From: an uncultured Alistipes sp.
GTDB taxonomy: Bacteria > Bacteroidota > Bacteroidia > Bacteroidales > Rikenellaceae
DNA length: 5,718 nt
Assembly (NCBI GenBank): GCA_900766655.1
Contig: CAAFWE010000318.1
Coordinates: 1-5,718 of the forward strand
Direction of reading: 5' to 3'
In this document: positions 1 through 5,718 of the stretch, in pieces
Layout: every line of letters begins with the position of its first letter
Position numbering within the stretch: position 1 is the stretch's first letter
The notes under the pieces: generated by a model
What the model saw: only the letters and a program-made list of their open reading frames with translations
Told to the model about the DNA's origin: nothing
Databases searched by the model: none
Translations under genes and position numbers: made by a program

Positions 1-554
1 ATCTTACCCTTGATGGTGTACTCGGTGTAATTGTTGCTGTTCCAGCACTTTACCGCTGCAATCTCCTTGCCATTCATCACTACGTCGCGTACCGATGTAT
101 TGAGCAAAAGACGAATATTATTCTCCTCTACGACTGTCGAGTACATCACATCGTCCCACAAAGGGTAACGCTGCAATGGGTTGTAGTAGAAGTTGCGGCA
201 CTGCATCTCCTCGATAATGCCGGCCTCCTGGCACTGGTCCTCGCGAACACCCACGATACCCATACGCATCTCGCTCGAGGTGTTACCACCGAGCATTGGT
301 CGGTCCTGAATGAGGATTACCTGCGAACCGTGACGAGCAGCTGCAACTGCTGCGCAGAGTCCCGAAAGACCACCACCGCAAACTACGATTGGTGCCTCCA
401 TCTCTACTTGACGAATCACTTGGTCGTTCTTGTTTGTCTGGAATGCAGAACCCTGCTTCTCACGCATCAACTCTACGCCTGTAATCTGCGCAGAGACGGT
501 TGTCGAAAGGAGCATAGCTACAAACATCGACAAAACTGAAAAGATTTTTCTCAT
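1..554 (-). CDS. Exported FAD-dependent oxidoreductase, N-terminal part (cut by window edge)
   Basis: I translated this frame by hand: 184 residues are visible, beginning at the ATG at 554-552 and running off the window, so the C-terminus is missing. Residues 1-22 form a Sec-type signal peptide: a basic MRK start, a hydrophobic core, and a VSA-Q cleavage site near residue 22. A dinucleotide-binding Rossmann motif follows at residues 60-65 (G60-x-G62-x-x-G65, in the stretch VVCGGGLSGL). After it comes QDRPMLGGNTSSE (83-95), typical of the FAD_oxidored family (PF12831), in which FAD binds the N-terminal fold. The substrate cannot be inferred. There is no twin-arginine motif, so flavin would have to be inserted after Sec export; that is inference. 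The gene lies 55 nt downstream of glyA on the same strand, with no terminator or clear promoter between them, so co-transcription is likely. The leader is A-rich without a Shine-Dalgarno site. Confidence 0.85.
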   Translation of the reverse strand, partial: MRKIFSVLSMFVAMLLSTTVSAQITGVELMREKQGSAFQTNKNDQVIRQVEMEAPIVVCGGGLSGLCAAVAAARHGSQVILIQDRPMLGGNTSSEMRMGIVGVREDQCQEAGIIEEMQCRNFYYNPLQRYPLWDDVMYSTVVEENNIRLLLNTSVRDVVMNGKEIAAVKCWNSNNYTEYTIKGK

Positions 555-609
555 GATGTTTTTTTTCTTTTTTGTTTTGTAATTTGTGGTTAAAAATAAT
601 TTAGCTGAT

Positions 610-1890
610 TTACCACGCAAAGAGAGGGTATCCCTCCATCAAAGCTTTGACATCTTTGCGTACTGCTGCGATGTTCTCCTCGTTCTCAGGATCGCACAAG
701 ACGCGGTCGATGAGCTCGGCGATATACTCCATCTTATCCTCCTTCAAACCACGAGTGGTGATGGCTGGAGTTCCGAAACGCAAACCAGAGGTCTGGAATG
801 GCGAACGCGAGTCAAATGGCACCATATTCTTGTTGGTGGTGATGTCTGCTGAAACGAGAGCCTTCTCTGCAACCTTACCAGTAAGCTCAGGGAACTTGGT
901 GCGAAGGTCTACCAAGATGAGGTGGTTGTCTGTGCCACCCGATACGATGTTGTAGCCACGCGAGAGCAGTGCTGCAGCGAGAGCTTGCGAGTTGCGTACC
1001 ACCTGCTGCTGATACTCCTTGTATTCAGGAGTGAGAGCCTCGCCAAAGGCTACAGCCTTAGCAGCGATAACATGCTCGAGCGGACCTCCCTGAATACCTG
1101 GGAATACTGCCGAGTTGAGAATCTGCGACATCTTTTTCACTACACCCTTTGGAGTGGTCAAGCCCCAAGGATTGTCGAAATCCTTGCCAAGCAAGATAAT
1201 ACCACCGCGAGGTCCACGCAATGTCTTGTGTGTGGTCGATGTTACGATGTGTGCATACTTGACTGGGTTTTCCAATACGCCTGCTGCAATGAGACCAGCG
1301 GTGTGAGCCATATCAATCATAAGCAATGCGCCAACCTTGTCGGCAATCTCGCGCATACGCTTATAGTCCCACTCACGCGAATAGGCCGAAGCACCACCCA
1401 CGATGAGCTTTGGCTTGTGCTCCATCGCCTTGCGCTCCATCTCGTCGTAGTCCACGCGACCATCCTCCTCGCGTACCGAGTAGTCTACTGCGTTGAAGTA
1501 CATGCCCGACATATTAACTGCCGATCCGTGCGAGAGGTGACCTCCGTGCGAGAGATTCAAACCAAGGAAGGTGTCGCCTGGCTTCAATACAGCGAAGAAT
1601 ACCGCCATATTAGCTTGTGCACCCGAGTGTGGCTGCACATTTGCGTACTCGGCACCATAGAGCTGGCAGAGGCGCTCGATAGCGAGACTCTCCACCTTGT
1701 CCACAACCTCGCAACCTCCGTAGTAACGAGCAGCAGGGTAGCCCTCGGCATACTTGTTGGTCAACACCGAACCCATTGCGTTCATCACTTGCTCGCTAAC
1801 AAAGTTCTCCGATGCGATGAGCTCGATGCCTCGTAACTGACGGTTGCGCTCCTCGGAGATAAGGTCGAAAATCTGATTATCCTTTCTCAT
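610..1890 (-). CDS. glyA: Serine hydroxymethyltransferase
   Basis: PLP-dependent cytosolic enzyme that interconverts serine plus tetrahydrofolate with glycine plus 5,10-methylene-tetrahydrofolate, the main source of one-carbon units. From the ATG at 1890-1888 the product is 426 residues, the usual length in Bacteroidales. Diagnostic segments are [10 protein letters not shown] (21-30), TNKYAEGYP (44-52), [10 protein letters not shown] (55-64), QPHSGAQAN (86-94), [10 protein letters not shown] (191-200) and the PLP site [14 protein letters not shown] (217-230), with K222 as the Schiff-base lysine; [14 protein letters not shown] (363-376) lies near the C-terminus. The frame stays open to a TTG at 1938, which would add 16 residues. 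I prefer the ATG because family members begin at MxxDxxIFDLI, the added stretch is poorly conserved in character, and a promoter-like box overlaps the TTG. It is transcribed divergently from fabG. The exported oxidoreductase follows 55 nt downstream. Confidence 0.97.
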   Translation of the reverse strand: MRKDNQIFDLISEERNRQLRGIELIASENFVSEQVMNAMGSVLTNKYAEGYPAARYYGGCEVVDKVESLAIERLCQLYGAEYANVQPHSGAQANMAVFFAVLKPGDTFLGLNLSHGGHLSHGSAVNMSGMYFNAVDYSVREEDGRVDYDEMERKAMEHKPKLIVGGASAYSREWDYKRMREIADKVGALLMIDMAHTAGLIAAGVLENPVKYAHIVTSTTHKTLRGPRGGIILLGKDFDNPWGLTTPKGVVKKMSQILNSAVFPGIQGGPLEHVIAAKAVAFGEALTPEYKEYQQQVVRNSQALAAALLSRGYNIVSGGTDNHLILVDLRTKFPELTGKVAEKALVSADITTNKNMVPFDSRSPFQTSGLRFGTPAITTRGLKEDKMEYIAELIDRVLCDPENEENIAAVRKDVKALMEGYPLFAW

Positions 1891-1935
1891 TTTAGTAACT
1901 ATTTTGTAAATGTTTTTATTCCTCTTAAACTCGCG

Positions 1936-1967
1936 CAAATGTTATAAATACATTTCGCTCTGCGAAA
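1936..1967 (-). promoter_or_regulatory. Candidate glyA promoter (weak Bacteroidetes-type match)
   Basis: Read on the minus strand, TAACATTTG at 1944-1936 resembles the Bacteroidetes -7 consensus TAnnTTTG but has three instead of two bases between TA and TTTG. A TTTC at 1967-1964 sits 19 nt upstream, the expected place for the -33 TTTG, with one mismatch. A start a few bases downstream would give a leader of roughly 40 nt to the ATG at 1890. The match is imperfect at both boxes, so this is a candidate only. Confidence 0.4.
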
Positions 1968-1968
1968 T
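1952..1968. repeat. Perfect inverted repeat in the glyA-fabG divergent promoter region
   Basis: The arms ATTTCGC (1952-1958) and GCGAAAT (1962-1968) are exact reverse complements separated by TCT. The repeat lies between the two divergent promoters, overlaps the candidate glyA -33 box, and ends 25 bp before the fabG -7 box. Its size and position suit a dimeric repressor or activator site. No T-run follows, so an intrinsic terminator is unlikely. Operator function is inference. Confidence 0.5.
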
Positions 1969-1993
1969 TACTACAAATTTCAGAAAAAATCAC

Positions 1994-2001
1994 TATATTT
2001 G
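1994..2001 (+). promoter_or_regulatory. fabG promoter, Bacteroidetes -7 box
   Basis: TATATTTG is an exact match to the TAnnTTTG -7 consensus used by the primary sigma factor of Bacteroidetes. It lies 26 bp before the fabG ATG, giving a predicted leader of about 20 nt that is A/T-rich with no Shine-Dalgarno site, which is normal in this phylum. I see no good TTTG at the -33 position (around 1971-1974 the sequence is CTAC), so upstream recognition may be weak or assisted by a regulator. Confidence 0.65.
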
Positions 2002-2027
2002 TACTAAACTTATAAACAATTTACACA

Positions 2028-2771
2028 ATGAAACTTCTTGAAGGAAAAGTTGCACTCGTTACGGGTGCTACACGAGGCATAGGTCGCGCCATAGCTTTGC
2101 GCTTTGCTGAGCAGGGTGCAAATGTGGCTTTCACATATCTCTCATCGGTGGCTGCAGCCGAGTCGCTTGTTGCCGAAATCGAGGCGTTAGGTGTGCGTGC
2201 AGTGGGTTTTGCATCGAATGCTGCCGATTTTGCCGATGCTCACAAGGTGGTCGAGCAGACAGTTGCCGAGTTTGGCACGCTCGACATTTTGGTGAATAAT
2301 GCAGGTCAGACCAAGGATACACTTATGCTTCGTATGAGCGAGGAGCAGTGGGACTCGATTATCGATACCAACCTCAAGTCAGCTTTCAATTTCACCCACG
2401 CAGCAGTTCCTGTGATGATTCGTCGTCGCTCAGGCGTTATTATAAATATGTCGTCGGTGGTGGGTACCAATGGCAATGCAGGACAATGTAACTATGCTGC
2501 ATCGAAGGCCGGACTCATAGGTCTTACCCAATCTATAGCCAAGGAGGTCGGTTCACGCAATGTACGTGTCAATGCCATTGCTCCAGGCTTTATTACAACC
2601 GATATGACCGACAAACTGAACGATGCCACCAAGCAGGCTATTATCTCGTCCGTCTCTCTCGGTCGTATGGGCACCGTCGAGGATATCGCCAATGTTGCTC
2701 TCTTCCTCGCAAGCGATATGTCCTCCTACATCACCGGCGAAGTTATCAAGGTGACCGGCGGAATGCGCTAA
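2028..2771 (+). CDS. fabG: 3-oxoacyl-[acyl-carrier-protein] reductase
   Basis: NADPH-dependent short-chain dehydrogenase/reductase that reduces 3-oxoacyl-ACP to (R)-3-hydroxyacyl-ACP in the type II fatty-acid synthesis cycle in the cytosol. The 247-residue length is standard for FabG. Visible motifs are the cofactor loop TGATRGIG (12-19), NNAG (90-93), the catalytic tetrad N115-S143-Y156-K160 (in TNLKSAF, MSSVVG and YAASK), and a C-terminal YITGEVIKVTGGMR. The ASNAADF stretch (62-68), where many SDRs have a DV pair, agrees with Bacteroidetes FabG sequences as I remember them. The ATG at 2028 gives the canonical MKLLEGKVALVTG start and follows a -7 box by 26 bp. The gene stands alone rather than in a fab cluster: glyA is divergent upstream and the GH3 gene is convergent downstream. 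Another SDR acting on a different substrate is possible but less likely, given the full-length match to FabG. Confidence 0.9.
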   Translation: MKLLEGKVALVTGATRGIGRAIALRFAEQGANVAFTYLSSVAAAESLVAEIEALGVRAVGFASNAADFADAHKVVEQTVAEFGTLDILVNNAGQTKDTLMLRMSEEQWDSIIDTNLKSAFNFTHAAVPVMIRRRSGVIINMSSVVGTNGNAGQCNYAASKAGLIGLTQSIAKEVGSRNVRVNAIAPGFITTDMTDKLNDATKQAIISSVSLGRMGTVEDIANVALFLASDMSSYITGEVIKVTGGMR

Positions 2772-2896
2772 AAATCGTTCTAATTGGTGTATTTCGCACC
2801 AAACTAAACAAAACCGAGATGCTCACATAGTTCAACTATGCTCCGCACTCGGTTTTTTGTTTGGCACGAAACTCCCTCAATCATCGACGATTTTTA
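2769..2896. repeat. Palindromic intergenic element, copy A, with terminator-like hairpin
   Basis: This is a nested inverted-repeat structure. The outermost arms are TAAAAATCGT (2769-2778, including the fabG stop codon) and ACGATTTTTA (2887-2896), exact reverse complements. Inside lie TTTCGCACCAAAC (2792-2804) against GTTTGGCACGAAA (2859-2871), 11 of 13 pairing; then AAAACCGAG (2810-2818) against CTCGGTTTT (2848-2856), exact; then TGC (2820-2822) against GCA (2845-2847); and a central CATAG-TTCAA-CTATG (2826-2840). The core repeat shared with copy B is 2777-2885 (109 bp). A run of six T follows the CTCGG arm, so it could terminate fabG transcription. There is no coding potential. Confidence 0.75.
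2810..2858 (+). terminator. Probable fabG terminator within copy A
   Basis: The hairpin stem AAAACCGAG/CTCGGTTTT with an inner CATAG/CTATG stem ends in six consecutive T (2853-2858), 39 nt after the fabG stop. It reads as a Rho-independent terminator on the plus strand, although the internal loops are larger than in a classic one. The hairpin at 3038-3065 can act as backup. Confidence 0.5.
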
Positions 2897-2897
2897 G

Positions 2898-3018
2898 TAA
2901 ACGCAGTTCTGATAGGTGACTTTCGCATCAACTTTCAATAACCGATATGCTCACTTTGGTTAACTATGCTCCGCACTCGGTTTTTGTTTGGCGCGAAACT
3001 CCCTCAATCATCCGTTTA
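2898..3018. repeat. Palindromic intergenic element, copy B (degenerate direct repeat of copy A)
   Basis: The core at 2906-3012 (107 bp) aligns with copy A from GTTCT to AATCATC, with an offset of 127-129 bp. The right half (2962-3012) differs from copy A (2834-2885) by only one T deletion and one A-to-G change; the left half is clearly more diverged. The inner stem is ACCGA (2941-2945) against TCGGT (2977-2981), with a weakened central hairpin in which two pairs seen in copy A have become T-T mismatches. The outer arms TAAACG (2898-2903) and CGTTTA (3013-3018) are exact reverse complements but differ in sequence from copy A's outer arms. Confidence 0.7.
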
Positions 3019-3033
3019 AACGAAGTCTAAATG

Positions 3034-3065
3034 AAAAAAAATAGCGGTCATTCGACCGCTATTTT
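3034..3065. terminator. Strong bidirectional terminator, chiefly for the GH3 gene
   Basis: A perfect 12-bp stem AAAATAGCGGTC (3038-3049) and GACCGCTATTTT (3054-3065) encloses the tetraloop ATTC. On the minus strand it begins 4 nt after the GH3 stop codon and is followed by a T-run (the eight A at 3034-3041), a textbook intrinsic terminator. On the plus strand it ends in TTTT and could also stop read-through from fabG. Confidence 0.9.
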
Positions 3066-3068
3066 AGT

Positions 3069-5351
3069 TTACTTAACCTCGAACTCTGCTGTGAGGAGGT
3101 CTTTGTTGCGCGATGAGCCGCCGACCATCACCTGGAATGTTCCCGGCTCGACTACACGCTCCATATCGAGGTTGTAGTAGCGCAAGTGTTCAGGTGTAAG
3201 GGTAAAGGTGATCCGCTTGCTCTCGCCAGCCTTCAATGCTACACGCTCGAAGCCCTTCAACTCTTTTACAGGACGAGTTACATCCGAAATGCAGTCACGG
3301 ATATAGAGCTGCGCAATCTCTACACCATCGCGCGCGCCCGTATTCTTTATAGTAACTGTTGCCTCTATATTCTCGTTAGGAGCAATCTCGCTCTTCGAGA
3401 GCTGAAGATCCGAATACTCATAGGTGGTGTACGAAAGACCATATCCAAATTCATAGAGCGGCTTTGTTGACATATCAACCAATCGATAACGCTTGATAGA
3501 CTTCTTTTGGTTGTAGTACATCTGAATTTGTCCCTCGTGACGTGGAATGGTGATAGCCAACTTTGCAGAAGGGTTGACCTCGCCGTAGAGAATCTCGGCA
3601 ACAGCCTTACCGCCAAGCATACCAGGCTCCCAAGCGTAGAGTATGGCAGGGAGATTTTCATCCTCCCAAACAAGACTGTTCGGACGGCCCGTTACGACAA
3701 CGAGAATTGTCGGCTTGCCACTTGCTGCAACTTTGCGTATCAAATCTTTTTGCAAACCGAAGAGGTCGATTGTTGCTCGGTCCTGATTCTCACCACAGGT
3801 CTTGAATCCCTTGCGAACGCGAAGGCTTGTCTCTCCTGCAACAACGATGTTGAGGTCGGTAGTGCGGGCAATTTTAGCAGCCTTATCCACATTCTCCTGC
3901 TTCATCTTCTTTGGCGAATCGCCCTGATTTACAAACACGAACTCTGTCTTTGGAGCCACCTCGCGTAAACCCTCGAGAATAGTTGTGATATTTTCAGGCT
4001 GCTGGGGTGCCGACCAATCGCCCATAATGTTCTGATCATCAGCATTAATGCCCGTTACGAGTACACGCTTATACCTCTTTGTGTCGAGTGGAAGAATACC
4101 ATTGTTCTTTACGAGTACAATCGAGTTGCGTGCTGCCTCCAATGCTGTTGCACGGTGCTCCTCGCACATACGCACCTTCTTTCCCTCCTCGATATCGCAA
4201 TATGGGTTTTCGAACAGACCGAGGCGGAACTTGGCGGTGAGGATGCGGCGTACCGAAGCATCAATTCTGCTCATAGGGATACGGCCCTCCTTGACCAGCT
4301 CGACAACCTCCTCGTTCCAATAAATGCCGTGCATATGCATATCCATACCCGCCATAATCGACTGGTAGAATGCCTCCTTGCGGCTCGACGCTGTCTCGTG
4401 GCGTGAGTGCAGACGCTCTATGTCCATCCAATCGCTTACTATGAAGCCCTCAAAACCATAATCCTTACGCATCACATCCTCCATAAGCCATTTGCTGCTA
4501 TGGCAAGGTACACCATTGATTTCGTTGTGAGCCATCATCAATGTACCAACTTTGCCGCTGCGAACAGCAAGTTCGTATGGCGGAAGGAATATTTCGTGGA
4601 GTGTGCGCTCCGACACGTCAGTCGCTACTGAATTGCCTCCGTTTATCGACTGCGAGCCTGCAATAAGGTGCTTGGCACAAGCAAGCACATCATCTCCGCC
4701 CTGCATATCACCTTGATAACCCTCTATGAGTGCCAATCCCATTTGACCTACCAGGTACGGATCCTCACCAAAGGTCTCGCCAACTCGTCCCCAACGGGCA
4801 TCGCGAGCAACATCGATATTCGGGTTGAATGTCCAGTGCATATTCATTGCACGCATCTCCTTGGCGGTCTGGCGAGCAATCTTGTATGCCACCTCTGTAT
4901 CGAACGAACAAGCCTGACCAATGCTGGTGGGGTAGGAGGTGTTGTCCGGAGCGAGGCAGTTACCGTGAATTGCGTCGATACCCAAAATCAACGGAATGCC
5001 GAGACGCGAACTCATTGCCAACTCCTGCAACTCGTTTGCCTCCTCTGGAGTCAATACATGGAGATACGAGCCGATGAGACCCTGCTTTGTCCACTTGCGC
5101 AGAGTGTCGGCATTGATGCCGGGGTAATAGCCTTGTGCATCTTGGTTGTCGGCTTGCGCCTTCTTGTCCATATTCGATACGTGAACAACACCGCAGAACT
5201 GATTCATCTGTCCCACCTTCTCCTCGAGGGTCATCTGCGAGAGCAAGCTCTCAACACGCTTCTCGATAGGGGCGTTAGGATCTTTATAGTCGACTTTACT
5301 ACACGACGAAATAGCGATAGCAACAAGGGCTAAAAGGATGAATTTCTTCAT
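3069..5351 (-). CDS. Family 3 glycoside hydrolase lipoprotein (BglX-like beta-glucosidase)
   Basis: Retaining exo-acting glycosidase that removes non-reducing-end beta-linked sugars, most probably glucose; xylose or other beta-glycosides cannot be excluded. The 760-residue product starts with a lipoprotein signal, lipobox I14-S15-S16-C17, so it should be anchored to the envelope; I see no clear Bacteroidetes surface-export motif after C17. The GH3 N-terminal barrel spans about 28-380, with RWGRVGETFGEDPYL (186-200), KH (227-228), SERTLHEIFLPPYE (247-260) and the nucleophile D307 in GFIVSDW. The GH3 C-terminal domain is about 410-630, with GENQDRATIDL (520-530) and PSAKLAITIPR (594-604); the acid/base glutamate is probably E507 or E521. 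A fibronectin-III-like domain (about 645-760) follows YEFGYGLSYT. Length and domain order match BglX-type enzymes. The start is 18 nt after the pheT stop, so at least part of its expression may come from pheT read-through. No SusC/D partners are visible. Confidence 0.93.
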   Translation of the reverse strand: MKKFILLALVAIAISSCSKVDYKDPNAPIEKRVESLLSQMTLEEKVGQMNQFCGVVHVSNMDKKAQADNQDAQGYYPGINADTLRKWTKQGLIGSYLHVLTPEEANELQELAMSSRLGIPLILGIDAIHGNCLAPDNTSYPTSIGQACSFDTEVAYKIARQTAKEMRAMNMHWTFNPNIDVARDARWGRVGETFGEDPYLVGQMGLALIEGYQGDMQGGDDVLACAKHLIAGSQSINGGNSVATDVSERTLHEIFLPPYELAVRSGKVGTLMMAHNEINGVPCHSSKWLMEDVMRKDYGFEGFIVSDWMDIERLHSRHETASSRKEAFYQSIMAGMDMHMHGIYWNEEVVELVKEGRIPMSRIDASVRRILTAKFRLGLFENPYCDIEEGKKVRMCEEHRATALEAARNSIVLVKNNGILPLDTKRYKRVLVTGINADDQNIMGDWSAPQQPENITTILEGLREVAPKTEFVFVNQGDSPKKMKQENVDKAAKIARTTDLNIVVAGETSLRVRKGFKTCGENQDRATIDLFGLQKDLIRKVAASGKPTILVVVTGRPNSLVWEDENLPAILYAWEPGMLGGKAVAEILYGEVNPSAKLAITIPRHEGQIQMYYNQKKSIKRYRLVDMSTKPLYEFGYGLSYTTYEYSDLQLSKSEIAPNENIEATVTIKNTGARDGVEIAQLYIRDCISDVTRPVKELKGFERVALKAGESKRITFTLTPEHLRYYNLDMERVVEPGTFQVMVGGSSRNKDLLTAEFEVK

Positions 5352-5369
5352 TGCATTTTTTGTTTTAAG

Positions 5370-5718
5370 TTATCGAATCTGCGCACCGTGCTTATGCTCG
5401 AATGCTGACTGCAGAGCCGACATTGTGCGCTCGATGGTCTTGTCGTTTAGCGTCTGATTCTTATCCTCGAGGATGAACGAGAGTGCATACGACTTCTTGC
5501 CCTCTGGCAACTTGTCGCCCTCGTATACATCGAACAACGAGACGCTCTTGAGAAGCTTCTTCTCGGTGGCGAATGCTGTAGCACGAAGCTGAGCAAAAGT
5601 TACGCTCTTGTCAACCAAGAGAGCCAAGTCACGCTTAACTTCTGGGTACTTCGACAACTCGGTAGCAGCAACCTTGTGCTTACGAGTAGCCTTCAAAAGC
5701 ATATCGAAGTCGATTTCA
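5370..5718 (-). CDS. pheT: Phenylalanyl-tRNA synthetase beta subunit, C-terminal part (5' end outside window)
   Basis: The last 115 residues and stop codon of PheT are visible; the frame continues past the window edge. The reading EIDFDMLLKATRKHK runs through the ATG at 5702 without interruption, so that ATG is internal and not a start. The visible part is the ferredoxin-fold anticodon-binding (FDX-ACB) domain: YPEVKRDLALLVD, KKLLKSVSLFDVYEG, LPEGKKSYALSFIL, and the terminal GAQIR are characteristic. In the alpha2-beta2 enzyme this domain binds the tRNA-Phe anticodon stem while the alpha subunit carries the aminoacylation site. The GH3 gene follows after only 18 nt, with no terminator between. 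Confidence 0.95.
   Translation of the reverse strand, partial: EIDFDMLLKATRKHKVAATELSKYPEVKRDLALLVDKSVTFAQLRATAFATEKKLLKSVSLFDVYEGDKLPEGKKSYALSFILEDKNQTLNDKTIERTMSALQSAFEHKHGAQIR

Noticed and set aside
330..539. Short plus-strand frame of 69 codons, cysteine-rich at its start
   Set aside because: It overlaps the FAD oxidoreductase, whose signal peptide and Rossmann motif are clear on the minus strand; the cysteines come from GCA/CTGC-type codons read in reverse.
555..609. Gap between glyA and the oxidoreductase gene, searched for a promoter or terminator
   Set aside because: It is A/T-rich but contains no TAnnTTTG box and no stable inverted repeat, so I list no site there.
624..636. Small palindrome GAGGGTATCCCTC near the glyA 3' end, considered as a terminator
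   Set aside because: It is inside the coding sequence, has only five-base arms and is not followed by a T-run on the minus strand.
922..1836. Open frame of 304 codons on the plus strand antisense to glyA
   Set aside because: It lies wholly within a confidently identified gene, shows no recognisable domain, and is the kind of frame that biased codon use on the other strand creates.
1891..1938. Sixteen-residue N-terminal extension of glyA from a TTG codon
   Set aside because: The family N-terminus matches the ATG at 1890, the extension needs a rare TTG start, and a promoter-like box overlaps that codon.
2772..3068. Possible small protein or CRISPR-like array in the convergent intergenic region
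   Set aside because: There are only two long imperfect repeats with internal palindromes, not short identical repeats with unique spacers, and no plausible open frame.
4668..5333. Open frame of 221 codons on the plus strand antisense to the GH3 gene
   Set aside because: Shadow of the 760-residue GH3 frame; no family motif, and its apparent hydrophobic stretches mirror the codon pattern of the opposite strand.

Overview
This 5.7 kb window looks like chromosomal DNA of a Bacteroidales bacterium. The evidence is lineage-typical protein sequence (the SHMT N-terminus, a FabG with the Bacteroidetes-style ASNAA stretch, a lipoprotein GH3 enzyme), A-rich leaders with no clear Shine-Dalgarno site, and a TAnnTTTG-type -7 promoter box in front of fabG. 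Base composition looks intermediate. A Rikenellaceae/Alistipes-like source is possible, but I cannot fix the genus from sequence alone.

Layout: (1) 1-554, minus: N-terminal part of an exported FAD-dependent oxidoreductase, cut by the window edge. (2) 610-1890, minus: glyA, serine hydroxymethyltransferase, 55 nt upstream of the oxidoreductase and probably co-transcribed with it. (3) 1891-2027: a divergent promoter region with a fabG -7 box on plus, a weaker glyA promoter on minus, and a perfect 7-bp-arm inverted repeat. (4) 2028-2771, plus: fabG, 3-oxoacyl-ACP reductase. (5) 2772-3068: a convergent intergenic region holding two tandem, imperfect copies of a palindromic element of about 108 bp, then a strong bidirectional terminator. 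(6) 3069-5351, minus: a 760-residue family 3 glycoside hydrolase lipoprotein. (7) 5370-5718, minus: the C-terminus of pheT (phenylalanyl-tRNA synthetase beta subunit), whose 5' part lies outside the window.

The genes are mostly core metabolism: one-carbon units and glycine (glyA), fatty-acid elongation (fabG) and translation (pheT). Two envelope-targeted enzymes, the GH3 and the exported flavoprotein, sit directly downstream of housekeeping genes on the minus strand. No SusC/SusD pair, sensor or other polysaccharide-utilisation component is visible, so the GH3 looks like a stand-alone glycosidase. I see no CRISPR array, tRNA, transposase or phage gene. The feature most worth a second look is the duplicated palindromic element between fabG and the GH3 gene: its two copies have different outer arms that are nevertheless self-complementary within each copy.
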